Assembly (NCBI GenBank): GCA_964400495.1
Contig: CAYNTS010000004.1
Span: 1 to 61,317, forward strand
Length of the DNA: 61,317 nucleotides
DNA from: CAYNTS01 sp964400495
GTDB lineage: Bacteria; Fidelibacterota; Marinisomatia; SCGC-AAA003-L08; D37C17
Reading direction: 5' to 3'
A program made the position numbers and the translations under genes. This document shows positions 33,120 to 42,665 of this stretch, in pieces (position 1 is the first letter of the stretch; the number at the start of each line of letters is the position of its first letter). Below the pieces are notes generated by a model, which was not told where the DNA came from, ran no database searches, and saw nothing but the letters and a program-made list of their open reading frames with translations.

Positions 33120-33607
33120 TGAAGTTTAATATTTTAATAATAGCTGTTGGGGTATTATTGTTTTTACATAATTGTGCACCTTCTCCTCGATATACGAGCA
33201 GTAGTTCATCTTCTTCCAAGAGCTTGCAAAAAAATGGAACTACTCCTAAATCAAGTTCAAAAAAGAAATCTAGTTTTGATACTTCCAAGAAAACATTTAC
33301 TGGTATTTCATCATATTATGGAAAAAAGTTTCACGGTAAACTAACTGCAAATGGTGAAATTTTTGATATGTATGGACTTACGGCTGCCCATAAAGAAATT
33401 CCACTTAATACAATTGTTCGTGTAACAAATTTAGCAAACGATAAATCGCTTATTTTACGAATCAATGATAGGGGACCCTATGTTGGCAATAGAATTTTGG
33501 ATTGTTCGTATGGTGCTGCTAAAAAATTAGGATTTTTAAATCAAGGCACTACTGAAGTCAGAATAGACGTTATCGAATGGGGCGATAACGAATATATGCA
33601 TCATTAA
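33119..33607 (+). CDS. rlpA: RlpA-like septal ring / lytic transglycosylase lipoprotein
   Basis: A 162-residue protein with a lipoprotein-like signal (VLLFLHNC; Asn before Cys is unusual), a Ser/Lys-rich linker (SSSSSSSKS, SSKKKSS) and the RlpA double-psi beta-barrel: GISSYYGKKFHGKLTANGE, GLTAAHKEIPLNTIVRVTNL, LRINDRGPYVGNRILDCS, AAKKLGF. The Asp of INDRGPY is the catalytic residue type in RlpA, which cuts naked glycan strands. No SPOR domain, so a short form. The start overlaps the pyrD stop by one base. Confidence 0.9.
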   Translation: MKFNILIIAVGVLLFLHNCAPSPRYTSSSSSSSKSLQKNGTTPKSSSKKKSSFDTSKKTFTGISSYYGKKFHGKLTANGEIFDMYGLTAAHKEIPLNTIVRVTNLANDKSLILRINDRGPYVGNRILDCSYGAAKKLGFLNQGTTEVRIDVIEWGDNEYMHH

Positions 33608-33608
33608 T

Positions 33609-34532
33609 TTACTTAGGAGCTTTATACCGTTCTTTGGTTAGTTTAGTTGCTTTGGGAGATTTTTTTTCGTCGATACCAACGATGTAATCAAATGCAATAT
33701 TTAAACCGCGCCCGGTAAATCGTACAAAATTCATATTTTCATCCACAACAAAAATAGCAGGCAAGCCAGTTGGACGTGCCCATCCATGCATTTTTCGTTC
33801 ATTATCCATTAAAATTGGGACATTATCTTCAGGATATGTGCTAAACCATTCCTCAATACTATCAGGATTTGTTGTATCATGGTAATAATCTTCATATTGA
33901 ATATTTATAAAATATATTTCACCATTTCGAACTTTTTCTTTCACTTTTTCATATTCTGGTTTCCACCAACGATTTGATTTAATTTCATTTTCATCATAAG
34001 TCATCCAACCAGCAAGCTCATTACAGGGTTTACACCATGCTGCCGACATTTCTATCACAACTAGTTTGCCCTGGTTTGCAAAGTCATATAAATCTACAAA
34101 ATCACCAAATTGATCTTGGGCAACAAATCGAGGAATTCGATTGCCAACATCAGGCATGCAATAACTGCCTTTGGGTGATGTACCACAGTTTCCATTTGCA
34201 CAGTCGTTGTCGGAACCACAATCACATCCAATCCCTCCGGGGCACGGATTGTTAAACCCAGAATCTTGAATATTATCTTTGTTTGGGTTGAACGGCCATC
34301 CACCTTCGTAGATATAACTTTTATTATCTAAAGGATTTTTACCAGCAGAATATTCTTCAAAATCAGTATATGAATCTAAATCTGAATCTATTGAGTTTGG
34401 ATTTGTGCCTAAAAGTAACTCTTTTTCATCTGTTAACCCATCCCCATCAGAATCTATATCAGATGCAAGCAAACAAAATGAGCTAGAAAAAATAGTTAAT
34501 AAAATTGTAATTCGTAATAAAAATTGTAACAT
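33609..34532 (-). CDS. Exported TlpA/thioredoxin-like protein with thrombospondin type 3 repeats
   Basis: I choose the ATG at 34532, since GGAGG lies 4 bases upstream; an in-frame ATG at 34553 would put the Shine-Dalgarno inside the gene. About 307 residues: signal peptide (LQFLLRITILLTIFSSSFC), then Asp-rich calcium-binding TSP3-like repeats (DIDSDGDGLTDEKELLLGT, SIDSDLDSYTDFEE), a Cys-rich stretch (PCPGGIGCDCGSDNDCANGNC) and a thioredoxin-fold domain with active site AWCKPCN near residue 170 and a cis-Pro region GLPAIFVVDE. A periplasmic or surface thiol-disulfide protein is likely. It converges on rlpA with only one base between the stops. Confidence 0.85.
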   Translation of the reverse strand: MLQFLLRITILLTIFSSSFCLLASDIDSDGDGLTDEKELLLGTNPNSIDSDLDSYTDFEEYSAGKNPLDNKSYIYEGGWPFNPNKDNIQDSGFNNPCPGGIGCDCGSDNDCANGNCGTSPKGSYCMPDVGNRIPRFVAQDQFGDFVDLYDFANQGKLVVIEMSAAWCKPCNELAGWMTYDENEIKSNRWWKPEYEKVKEKVRNGEIYFINIQYEDYYHDTTNPDSIEEWFSTYPEDNVPILMDNERKMHGWARPTGLPAIFVVDENMNFVRFTGRGLNIAFDYIVGIDEKKSPKATKLTKERYKAPK

Positions 34533-34686
34533 GTGTCCTCCGTATAGTCTCAAATCTTACAACTCTTTGGGTATGTATTGCACCCTAAAAAGTTCCAATT
34601 TAAATTTCTTTAATGTATTGTATATCTTACAACTTGGGAATACACTAGTTTAATCCCTAAATTTCTTGACTATATGAGAGTGCAAA

Positions 34687-35502
34687 ATGACTAAAACACA
34701 TACATCAAAACCACGAACTTTAGTAAATATTTTGGGTGTACCTGGAATTCTTCTTATGATTTATTTAGGAGGATTTTGGTTCTCCGCGTTTATTACTGTA
34801 GTAATTTTATTGGGTATTATTGAATTAAAATCATTAACAGAACATCACGGTGGTGATATACTCTATCGTTTAATTATGATATCTTCAAGTATGTATATTG
34901 CACTTTCTGTAAGTCATATTAATTTTGACCACTCACTTTTTATTATTGGGTATGTATTTTTAATATTTGCAATTGAGGCGTTTAGAAAATCTCAAAAATC
35001 TCTAATTAATATATCTACTTCGGTATTTGGTTTCATTTGGATAACTATATTTTTATCGAAGTTAACATTACTGAGAAATATTGCAGATATTGGTTTTGCA
35101 CTTACTTTATCTCTGTTTCTATCAGTTTGGTTATGTGATACAATGGCTTATACATTTGGATCTAAATTTGGGAAATCAAAAATTCTACCGTCAGTGAGCC
35201 CTAATAAAACGTGGGTTGGTACAATTGCAGGTCTAATGTTTAGTATTCTGTTTATGCTTCTACTATTCCATTTTAATTATTTTGGTGATTACCTAAACGT
35301 AATTGATGCAATAATGTTAGGAATAATTACTGGTGGTTTTGGTCAACTTGGCGATTTTGCAGAATCATTACTCAAACGAGAAGCTGGTATAAAAGATTCT
35401 AGCAGTATTTTGCAAGGTCATGGGGGAATTCTCGATAGATTTGATTCGCTTATGTTTGCAGGACAATTAACATATTTTTACGTTTTATATTTTATTTTAT
35501 AG
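34687..35502 (+). CDS. cdsA: Phosphatidate cytidylyltransferase
   Basis: A 271-residue inner-membrane enzyme making CDP-diacylglycerol from CTP and phosphatidate. About seven helices, and the family signature in the last third: SPNKTWVGTIAG, GGFGQLGDFAESLLKREAG, DSSSILQGHGGILDRFDS. It opens a region otherwise given to a peptide ABC transporter, whose first gene starts 13 bases after it. Confidence 0.95.
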   Translation: MTKTHTSKPRTLVNILGVPGILLMIYLGGFWFSAFITVVILLGIIELKSLTEHHGGDILYRLIMISSSMYIALSVSHINFDHSLFIIGYVFLIFAIEAFRKSQKSLINISTSVFGFIWITIFLSKLTLLRNIADIGFALTLSLFLSVWLCDTMAYTFGSKFGKSKILPSVSPNKTWVGTIAGLMFSILFMLLLFHFNYFGDYLNVIDAIMLGIITGGFGQLGDFAESLLKREAGIKDSSSILQGHGGILDRFDSLMFAGQLTYFYVLYFIL

Positions 35503-35515
35503 AAAGGTGATTTCA

Positions 35516-37312
35516 TTGAATAAATCTATATTTTTTATAATTATGTCTCTATTTTGGATGCAATGTGGTGGGGGAGACTCTGCTTCAAAATCTTGGGATA
35601 TTGATACAACGAATTTGGATGCCAGTAATAATAAAGGTGATTGGTTAGTTATTCATGAACTTGGAGACCCCGACAAATTACACCCTAATATTTCATCTGG
35701 TGCAAGTTCAACATATATAGAATCTCATATATTTGAAACCCTCATGCAAATGGATAATTATACCTATGAACTCGTTCCAGTGGTTGTTTCTGAAATGCCA
35801 ATTGTAAGTGACGATAAATTAACTTACACTTTCAAACTCAGAAAGGATGTAACATTTTCTGACGGCCATTCACTAACAGGTGAAGATTTTATTTTTAGTT
35901 TAAAGACAATCAAAAATCCATTTACAGATGCTGCACCACTAAGAAATTACTACAAAGATATTCAGAAAGCTGAAATAGTTGATGGTGACCCATATACGTT
36001 GCGATTTATTTGCAGTGATGTGTATTTCAAACATCTTGACTTCATTGGGTCGGGCTTATATGCGTATCCAACACATATTTATGATCCTGAGGGACTTATG
36101 GCTCATTATTCTTTTGAGGAATTAGAAAAATTACTCTTGGAATCTGAAGATGGTGAAACAGAAACATTTGAAAATACTAATGCTTATAAATTTGCAGATA
36201 CATTTAATAGTACAGAGGTTGGACGAAATCCAATTGGTTCAGGACCCTATTTATTTGAGTCATGGAGAACCGATGATAGAATTATTCTTACTCGAAATCA
36301 TAATTACTGGGGAGATGTTGCTTCTGATACCCCAAAACGAAATTTTGCAGAAAAATTAGTGTATAAGTCTGTGAAAGAATTTCCAGTAGCTTTAACAGGA
36401 CTAAAAAAGGGTGAGATTGATGTTATTCGAAGTTTAACACCAGATTTGTATTATAATCAAACAAACTCAAAAAAATTCACAGAAAATTACAATAAAGAAA
36501 CATTTTATTATCCATCATACACGTATATCGGTTGGAATAATGAGAACCCATTATTTAAAAGCAAATTAGTTCGCCGAGCAATGACACATTTATGTAATCG
36601 TGAACAAATATTGGAGTCTATTTACTACAATGATGGAATAATTGCTAAAAGTAATGTGTATTTTGAACGTCCAGAATACAACGATACCATTGAACCATGG
36701 GAATATAATCCTGAAGAAGCCAGAAGAATTTTGAAACAAGAGGGTTGGACAGATTCAAACAATGATGGAGTGTTAGATAAAGAGATTAATGGTGAATTGG
36801 TTGACTTTACATTTACAATATTAACCAACCAAGGAAACGAAAAACGAAAACAAATTGGCCTTATAATGGTTGAGGAACTTCGAAAAGTTGGTATAAATGC
36901 TGGATTGCAAACTATGGAATGGTCAGTGTATCTTGATAACGTTCGAGACCATAAATTTGATGCTATCATTTTGGGTTGGGTGATGTCAATTAAGGATTCA
37001 GATCCATATCAAATTTTCCATTCTTCCCAAGCAGTTGGTAGGGGTTCAAATTCAATAAGTTTTAAAAATGATCGAGCTGATGAGTTAATTGAACTCAATC
37101 GGAAAGAATTTGATGCCGAAATTCGCAAAAAATATATGTTTGAATTTCAAGATATTTTACATGATGAACAACCATATACATTTGTTGTTATTCCAAAATC
37201 TAATTTATCGTATCACAAACGGTTTCAAGATGTGAATATATATCCATTTAGACCAGGTTTTGATTTACGGGAGTGGTGGATTCCAACCTCTCTACAAAAG
37301 TACTCAAAATAG
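35516..37312 (+). CDS. Family 5 extracellular solute-binding lipoprotein (oligopeptide ABC transporter)
   Basis: I take the TTG at 35516, preceded at 6 bases by AAAGGTG, rather than an in-frame GTG at 35507 that lies in this ribosome site. The 598-residue product has a lipoprotein-like signal (FFIIMSLFWMQC) and an SBP_bac_5 domain: HPNISSGASSTYIESHIFE, YTFKLRKDVTFSDGHSLTGEDF, GSGPYLFESW, ILTRNHNYWG, VRRAMTHLCNREQILES, PEEARRILKQEGW, VIPKSN. It binds peptides or similar ligands in the periplasm and delivers them to the two permeases that follow. The insert SFEELEKLLLESEDGETE is longer than usual. Confidence 0.9.
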   Translation: MNKSIFFIIMSLFWMQCGGGDSASKSWDIDTTNLDASNNKGDWLVIHELGDPDKLHPNISSGASSTYIESHIFETLMQMDNYTYELVPVVVSEMPIVSDDKLTYTFKLRKDVTFSDGHSLTGEDFIFSLKTIKNPFTDAAPLRNYYKDIQKAEIVDGDPYTLRFICSDVYFKHLDFIGSGLYAYPTHIYDPEGLMAHYSFEELEKLLLESEDGETETFENTNAYKFADTFNSTEVGRNPIGSGPYLFESWRTDDRIILTRNHNYWGDVASDTPKRNFAEKLVYKSVKEFPVALTGLKKGEIDVIRSLTPDLYYNQTNSKKFTENYNKETFYYPSYTYIGWNNENPLFKSKLVRRAMTHLCNREQILESIYYNDGIIAKSNVYFERPEYNDTIEPWEYNPEEARRILKQEGWTDSNNDGVLDKEINGELVDFTFTILTNQGNEKRKQIGLIMVEELRKVGINAGLQTMEWSVYLDNVRDHKFDAIILGWVMSIKDSDPYQIFHSSQAVGRGSNSISFKNDRADELIELNRKEFDAEIRKKYMFEFQDILHDEQPYTFVVIPKSNLSYHKRFQDVNIYPFRPGFDLREWWIPTSLQKYSK

Positions 37313-37326
37313 AATTTATTCTCTGA

Positions 37327-38427
37327 ATGATTAATTATTTAATTAGACGTATATTTTTAGTAATTCCAACATTGTTTGTAATTACAATCCTTTCATTTGG
37401 GATATCACGTTTAGCACCAGGAGACCCAGCAGAACTCAAAGCCGGAATCGGTGCAAATCAAAACCTCACAACAGGTGGTAAGGATTTAAACGAAAAAATA
37501 ATTGAAATGATTCGCAAACAATGGCATTTGGATAAACCTGTTTTTTATATGTCCATTTTAGAAGAGTTTGATGATGTGAATCCAAAATCCTTTTGGCAAC
37601 GATTGTCGTTTAACTGGAATGGCACTAAAAATCAATACCATATTTGGACTGCGAATGTATTGAAAATGGATTTTGGTAAATCGTTTAGAGATAATCAACC
37701 CGTACTCGATAAAATTAAAGAACGAATACCTATTACACTTATATTGAACTTAATTTCTACATTTTTGGCATACTTAATTGCAATTCCTTTAGGGATATAT
37801 TCTGCAGTGAATCAAAATAGTATGTGGGATAGAATTAGTACAGTATTTGTGTTTATTTTGTATTCATTGCCTAGTTTTTGGATTGGCACCATGTTGATTA
37901 TTTTCTTTGGAGGTGGTGACTTTTTTGATTGGTTTCCGTATGCCGGATTGTACTCAAATTCATATACTTTTATGACTCCTTGGGAAAAATTTATGGATGT
38001 TTGTTGGCACCTAGTTCTGCCAGTATTTGTTTACACCTATGGTAGTTTTGCATATTTATCTCGTCAAATGCGTGTTGGAATGTTAGAAGTTATTCGCCAA
38101 GATTATATCCGAACTGCCCGTGCAAAAGGGTTGTCAGAAAAAGTGGTTATTTATAAACATGCTCTTAGAAATTCACTTATTCCAATAATAACAATTTTGG
38201 CATATTTGCTTCCAGCCATGATTAGTGGAAGTATTATTATAGAAACTATTTTTACAATTCCTGGAATGGGGTCACTTGCATTTGAAGCAATCATAGCTCG
38301 AGATTATCCGATTGTTATGGCAGTATTTACAATTAGTGCTGTACTAACCCTATTTGGAATTTTATTGTCTGATATTCTTTATTCTTTTGTGGACCCACGA
38401 ATAACGTTTGGGAAGAAAACTGTCTAA
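37327..38427 (+). CDS. Oligopeptide-type ABC transporter permease (DppB/OppB class)
   Basis: A 366-residue inner-membrane protein with first helix MINYLIRRIFLVIPTLFVI, the conserved SRLAPGDPAE, and the EAA loop DYIRTARAKGLSEKVVIYKHALRNSLIPI. It is longer than usual (about 310-340) because of an insert near residues 45-110 (FDDVNPKSFWQRLSFNWNGT) on the periplasmic side. Its stop overlaps the DppC-like start by one base. Confidence 0.93.
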   Translation: MINYLIRRIFLVIPTLFVITILSFGISRLAPGDPAELKAGIGANQNLTTGGKDLNEKIIEMIRKQWHLDKPVFYMSILEEFDDVNPKSFWQRLSFNWNGTKNQYHIWTANVLKMDFGKSFRDNQPVLDKIKERIPITLILNLISTFLAYLIAIPLGIYSAVNQNSMWDRISTVFVFILYSLPSFWIGTMLIIFFGGGDFFDWFPYAGLYSNSYTFMTPWEKFMDVCWHLVLPVFVYTYGSFAYLSRQMRVGMLEVIRQDYIRTARAKGLSEKVVIYKHALRNSLIPIITILAYLLPAMISGSIIIETIFTIPGMGSLAFEAIIARDYPIVMAVFTISAVLTLFGILLSDILYSFVDPRITFGKKTV

Positions 38428-39434
38428 TGAAAGCTACTGGAAAATCATATAGACAGATTGTTACTCAGCAGTTTAAGAAAAACAAACCAGCGGTCATAGG
38501 ATTGTACATGATTCTATTTTTAGTATTTACTGCAATATTTGCTGATTTCTTTGCAAATGACAAACCTCTAACCTGTGTCATAAATGGTGAAAAATTCTAT
38601 CCAGTTTTTAAAGAATATGCAGTGGATCTTGGTATTAGTAATTGGAATGTTGACCAAATAAATATTGATTGGAAAGAGTTAGAGTATGATTCTGCAGTTT
38701 GGCCATTGGTTCCATATTTGCCCACAAACTTAGATTACACTGCTCGGTTTCAATCACCTGGGAGCAAACATATTCTCGGTACTGATCAAATTGGGCGTGA
38801 TGTATTAAGTGGAATGATTCATGGAACACGAATTGCTCTGTCAGTTGGGTTGATTTCTATGGGGATTGCAGTTTTAATTGGGGTTTTTGTGGGTGCAATT
38901 GCTGGTTATTATGGAGGTGCAATTGATATTATTGTTCAGCGATTGATTGAAATAATGATGACAATTCCAATGTTCTTTTTAATTATTACTGTAGTTGCAT
39001 TTTATCCAGGAGGTGGTATTTGGATAATTATGTTTGTAATTGGATTAACTTCTTGGCCGGGTGTTGCTCGTTTTACACGTGCAGAATTTTTAAAAGTGAG
39101 AAATATGGATTATGTAACAGCAGCCGAAGCACTTGGTTTTAGCAGTTTGCGAACGATTTTCAAACATGTCCTTCCCAATGCAATTGCACCTGTTCTTGTG
39201 ATTACTGCATTTGGAATTGCATCAGCTATTCTTACAGAATCAGCTTTAAGTTTTTTAGGATTTGGTTCAGCAACAACCGTTTCTTGGGGATCAATTTTAT
39301 CAGTAGCACGTGGAGCAACATATGCGTGGTGGATGGCTGTTTTCCCAGGTACAGCAATATTTATTACAGTTACTATTTATAATTTAGTGGGAGAAGGTTT
39401 GCGAGATGCATTAGATCCTCGTTTAAAACAGTAA
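38427..39434 (+). CDS. Oligopeptide-type ABC transporter permease (DppC/OppC class)
   Basis: A 335-residue inner-membrane protein: N-terminal helix after QFKKNKPAVIGLYMI, HILGTDQIGRDVLSGMIHGTR (family block), and the EAA loop MDYVTAAEALGFSSLRTIFKHVLPNAIAPV, ending in LRDALDPRLKQ. A periplasmic insert of about 60 residues (TCVINGEKFYPVFKEYAVDL) is longer than in DppC. It pairs with the upstream permease. The next gene starts 1 base after its stop. Confidence 0.94.
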   Translation: MKATGKSYRQIVTQQFKKNKPAVIGLYMILFLVFTAIFADFFANDKPLTCVINGEKFYPVFKEYAVDLGISNWNVDQINIDWKELEYDSAVWPLVPYLPTNLDYTARFQSPGSKHILGTDQIGRDVLSGMIHGTRIALSVGLISMGIAVLIGVFVGAIAGYYGGAIDIIVQRLIEIMMTIPMFFLIITVVAFYPGGGIWIIMFVIGLTSWPGVARFTRAEFLKVRNMDYVTAAEALGFSSLRTIFKHVLPNAIAPVLVITAFGIASAILTESALSFLGFGSATTVSWGSILSVARGATYAWWMAVFPGTAIFITVTIYNLVGEGLRDALDPRLKQ

Positions 39435-39435
39435 T

Positions 39436-41250
39436 ATGTCAGCAAAATTAAATACAGATAAAATAAAAGTAATATTAGCTACTGACTGTGGCTCAACAAC
39501 AACCAAAGCAGTGTTAATTCAATATGTGGATGGGGCGTACAGGTTAACTCATCGAGGAGAAGCACCTACAACAGTTGAAGCACCTTTTGAAGATGTTACC
39601 AAAGGTGTACTCAATTCTATTATTGAATTAGAAGAATTATCAGGTAAGAAAATTCTTGATGGTGAAAAAATAATGTCACCTGCAAAAGATGAAAATGGAG
39701 TTGATATTTATATATCTACCAGTTCAGCAGGGGGTGGACTTCAAATGATGGTGGGTGGGGTTGTAAAAAATATGACAGGTGAAAGTGCTGAACGTGCAGC
39801 ACTTGGTGCTGGTGCAATTGTAATGGATGTACTTGCAGCGAATGATGGTAGATTGTATCATGAAAAGGTTAAACGAATTCGTCAATTACGACCAGACATG
39901 ATTCTGCTTTCAGGTGGTGTTGATGGGGGGACTGTATCACATGTTGTTGAACTTGCAGAAATATTAGAAGCTGCAAATCCTAAGCCAAGATTGGGAATAA
40001 ATTACAAACTTCCTGTTATCTATGCAGGAAATATAAAAGCAACTGATGCTGTTTCCGAACGATTGGGTGAAATAACTGATTTTACCGCAGTGCCAAATAT
40101 TAGACCAACTTTGGAAAAAGAAAACCTACAACCAAGCAGGGATAGAATACATGATTTGTTCATGGAACATGTTATGGCACAAGCTCCGGGGTATAAAAAA
40201 TTAATGGACTGGGCAGATACTCCAATTATGCCAACACCTGGCGCTGTAGGTGAAATCATCCAAAAGATTGCTGAAATTGAAAAAATAAATGTAGTTGGTG
40301 TTGATATAGGTGGTGCAACAACAGATGTGTTTTCGGTGTTTGAAAATCAATTTAATCGAACAGTGAGTGCCAATTTAGGTATGAGCTATTCTGTGTGTAA
40401 TGTGTTGGCTGAAGCTGGTCTGGAAAATGTTTTACGGTGGGTTCCTTTTGAAATTGATAACCAAGAATTAACCAATAGAATTTCAAATAAAATGATTCGC
40501 CCAACTACAATTCCCCAATCATTGGAAGCATTAAAAATTGAACAGGCAATTGCACGAGAAGCATTGCGACTATCCTTCAAACAACATAAAGAATTCGCTG
40601 TTAGTTTAAAAGGTGTGCAAAAAAAACGTACTATTTCTGATGCGTTTGAACAAACAGGATCAGGTGATACACTCGTAAATATGAAATCACTTGATTTAAT
40701 TGTTGGTTCAGGGGGTGTATTATCCCATGCCCCACGAAGGCATCAAGCAGCACGTATGTTAATTGATTCTTTCTTGCCAGAAAGTATAACGCAAATTGCT
40801 GTGGATTCTATATTTATGATGCCTCAATTAGGAGTGCTTTCTACTGTGCATCCAAAAGCTGCTGTAGAAGTATTTGATAAAGATTGTTTAATTCGATTAG
40901 GAACGTGTATTGCCCCGATTGGACAAACGAAATCAGATAAACCTCTAATGCATTACGAAATTGAATCACCAAATGGAAAAATTGAAGGTGATTTGTTTCC
41001 GGGTGAGTTGAAATTGTTTGAAGCACCTTATGAAGCATTACATGCGACATTTGAACCAAGTAAGGGAATTGATATTGGAAATGGTGAAAATGAATCCATA
41101 AAAACTACAGTGTATGGTGGTGTAGTTGGGTTAATTTTAGATGGTAGAGGTAGGTCTCCTTTTATGATTTCTGATGATAATTCACAGAGAATTCAACAAT
41201 TATCCACTTGGGCAGAGGCAACAAATGAATTTCCACAGGAGGATAAATAA
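39436..41250 (+). CDS. MutL-like ASKHA ATPase (glutamate mutase MutL family)
   Basis: A 604-residue cytoplasmic protein. ATDCGSTTTKAVLIQ (about residues 13-27) and VVGVDIGGATTDVFSVF (about 285) are the two phosphate-binding motifs of an actin-fold (ASKHA) ATPase; ISTSSAGGGLQMM, GAGAIVMDVLAANDGR, LLSGGVDGGT and IVGSGGVLSHAPRR fit the MutL family, first named for a gene next to glutamate mutase in Clostridium. No glutamate mutase subunits (MutS/MutE) are here. Instead it heads a block of membrane-protein genes inside a peptide transporter operon, so a role as energy or assembly ATPase for that block is a possible inference. Confidence 0.85.
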   Translation: MSAKLNTDKIKVILATDCGSTTTKAVLIQYVDGAYRLTHRGEAPTTVEAPFEDVTKGVLNSIIELEELSGKKILDGEKIMSPAKDENGVDIYISTSSAGGGLQMMVGGVVKNMTGESAERAALGAGAIVMDVLAANDGRLYHEKVKRIRQLRPDMILLSGGVDGGTVSHVVELAEILEAANPKPRLGINYKLPVIYAGNIKATDAVSERLGEITDFTAVPNIRPTLEKENLQPSRDRIHDLFMEHVMAQAPGYKKLMDWADTPIMPTPGAVGEIIQKIAEIEKINVVGVDIGGATTDVFSVFENQFNRTVSANLGMSYSVCNVLAEAGLENVLRWVPFEIDNQELTNRISNKMIRPTTIPQSLEALKIEQAIAREALRLSFKQHKEFAVSLKGVQKKRTISDAFEQTGSGDTLVNMKSLDLIVGSGGVLSHAPRRHQAARMLIDSFLPESITQIAVDSIFMMPQLGVLSTVHPKAAVEVFDKDCLIRLGTCIAPIGQTKSDKPLMHYEIESPNGKIEGDLFPGELKLFEAPYEALHATFEPSKGIDIGNGENESIKTTVYGGVVGLILDGRGRSPFMISDDNSQRIQQLSTWAEATNEFPQEDK

Positions 41251-42380
41251 TGTCAAAATCATATTCTCCAGGATTAAAAATATTAGGGAATACACATTTA
41301 ACTCGGTTACGACAGTTACCTTTAAAAGGTGAAGTGCATTTAAATGTTGGGGATGAAGTACAGTTTGATACCATTGTTGCTTCAACTAAAATCCCGGGTA
41401 ATGTGCAAATGTTAAACATTGCTAATCAACTCAACGTTGAGCCAGAATCTGTACCAGAATGTATGCTGGTGGAACTAGATGAACCAATTTCCAAAGGTCA
41501 ACTCCTTGCAGAAAGTAAGGGATTGTTTGGGTTGTTCAAAAGTCAGGTAAAATCCCCGATTGAAGGAACACTTGCGAATGTATCCAATATTACAGGTCAA
41601 GCAATTCTGTCTGAACCACCCATTCCAATTGAAGTCAATGCATACACTTCTGGTAAGGTGAAGGAAGTAATTCCCGAAGAAGGTGTAACAATTGAAACAA
41701 ATTGTGTCTTGATTCAAGGCATTCTAGGTCTGGGTGGAGAAAATAGTGGTGAGATAGTTTCATTAGTTCAATCTCCAAGTGAAACCACGTCGGCAGATAT
41801 GATTAATGAATCCCATATCGGGAAAATATTGATTTGTGGTGCGTATATTTCATTAGAAACATTTAAAAAAGCACAATCACTCAAAGTTGCAGGAATTGTA
41901 ATTGGTGGTTTTGGGTACAATGATTTATCTAAAATTTTAGGATATTCTTTAGGTGTTGCCATTACCGGTTCAGAAAATTTAGGTACATCCATAATGATTA
42001 CTGAAGGATTTGGGAATATTTCAATTGCTAAACGAACATTTGATTTATTAACGCAACATATAGGGCATTTTGGATCTATCAATGGTTCAACTCAAATTCG
42101 GGCAGGAGTAATTCGACCAGAAATATTAATTCCATTAGAGAAATCTGAAACTTCCAGTGTAGAGTTTAATGAAGATGATTTGATAATTTCTGAAGGTTCG
42201 CCTGTTCGAGTAGTAAGAGATCCATATTTTGGGGAGGTGGGCAAAGTGGTTGCATTACCTCCAGAGTTAACAAAAATGGAATCGGAAACAATGGTTAGGG
42301 TTGCAGAAGTAAAATTTCCGAATGGAGAGGTAAAAATTATACCTAGAGCAAACCTAGAAATGATTTTATCAGACAAGTAA
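41250..42380 (+). CDS. KOW / barrel-sandwich-hybrid domain protein of unknown function
   Basis: A 376-residue soluble protein overlapping the MutL-like stop by one base. The region LPLKGEVHLNVGDEVQFDTIVASTKIPG and later KSPIEGTLANVSNITGQ look like barrel-sandwich-hybrid (lipoyl-like, RnfC-like) modules, though no lipoylated Lys is evident. A central part (GKILICGAYISLETFKKAQSL, GIVIGGFGYNDLSKILG, GVAITGSENLGTSIMITEGFG) resembles small Rossmann-like folds. The end (GSPVRVVRDPYFGEVGKVVALP, VRVAEVKFPNGEVKIIPRAN) fits a KOW motif. No function can be assigned; it moves with the MutL-like gene. Confidence 0.75.
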   Translation: MSKSYSPGLKILGNTHLTRLRQLPLKGEVHLNVGDEVQFDTIVASTKIPGNVQMLNIANQLNVEPESVPECMLVELDEPISKGQLLAESKGLFGLFKSQVKSPIEGTLANVSNITGQAILSEPPIPIEVNAYTSGKVKEVIPEEGVTIETNCVLIQGILGLGGENSGEIVSLVQSPSETTSADMINESHIGKILICGAYISLETFKKAQSLKVAGIVIGGFGYNDLSKILGYSLGVAITGSENLGTSIMITEGFGNISIAKRTFDLLTQHIGHFGSINGSTQIRAGVIRPEILIPLEKSETSSVEFNEDDLIISEGSPVRVVRDPYFGEVGKVVALPPELTKMESETMVRVAEVKFPNGEVKIIPRANLEMILSDK

Positions 42381-42665
42381 ATGGCTGAAGAAACTCAAAT
42401 AATAACTCGTTTTGCGAAACGTATTGTAGACCATGGATTTTCGGTACCTGCAATATTTTTTCTTGAAATGAGCAAATATGCTTCTTTTATTGGAAGTCAA
42501 ATATTGGTATTTTTCGGACCTATATTAACAGCATTTATTCGTAGTGATGGCTACTATGACTTGGCAAGATTGTTGGAAGAAAAAGAAAATGTTGAGTTTT
42601 TATTGAAAAAAATCGAAAGATTAGAAGCTGAGAAGAAGCAAATTAAAGCATTGGAGAAACAATGA
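42381..42665 (+). CDS. Small membrane-associated coiled-coil protein
   Basis: A 94-residue protein that starts directly at the base after the preceding stop. Residues about 18-52 contain one or two hydrophobic segments (VPAIFFLEMSKYASFIGSQI, LVFFGPILTAFI), and the last 30 (EEKENVEFLLKKIERLEAEK) are a strongly charged coiled coil. No family recognised. It overlaps the next gene by 4 bases and is likely a small subunit of the membrane block. Confidence 0.75.
   Translation: MAEETQIITRFAKRIVDHGFSVPAIFFLEMSKYASFIGSQILVFFGPILTAFIRSDGYYDLARLLEEKENVEFLLKKIERLEAEKKQIKALEKQ

Noticed and set aside
39436..41250. DNA mismatch-repair MutL
   Set aside because: The motifs are those of an actin-fold ATPase (DCGSTTTK, GGATTD), not the GHKL motifs of repair MutL; the shared name is accidental.
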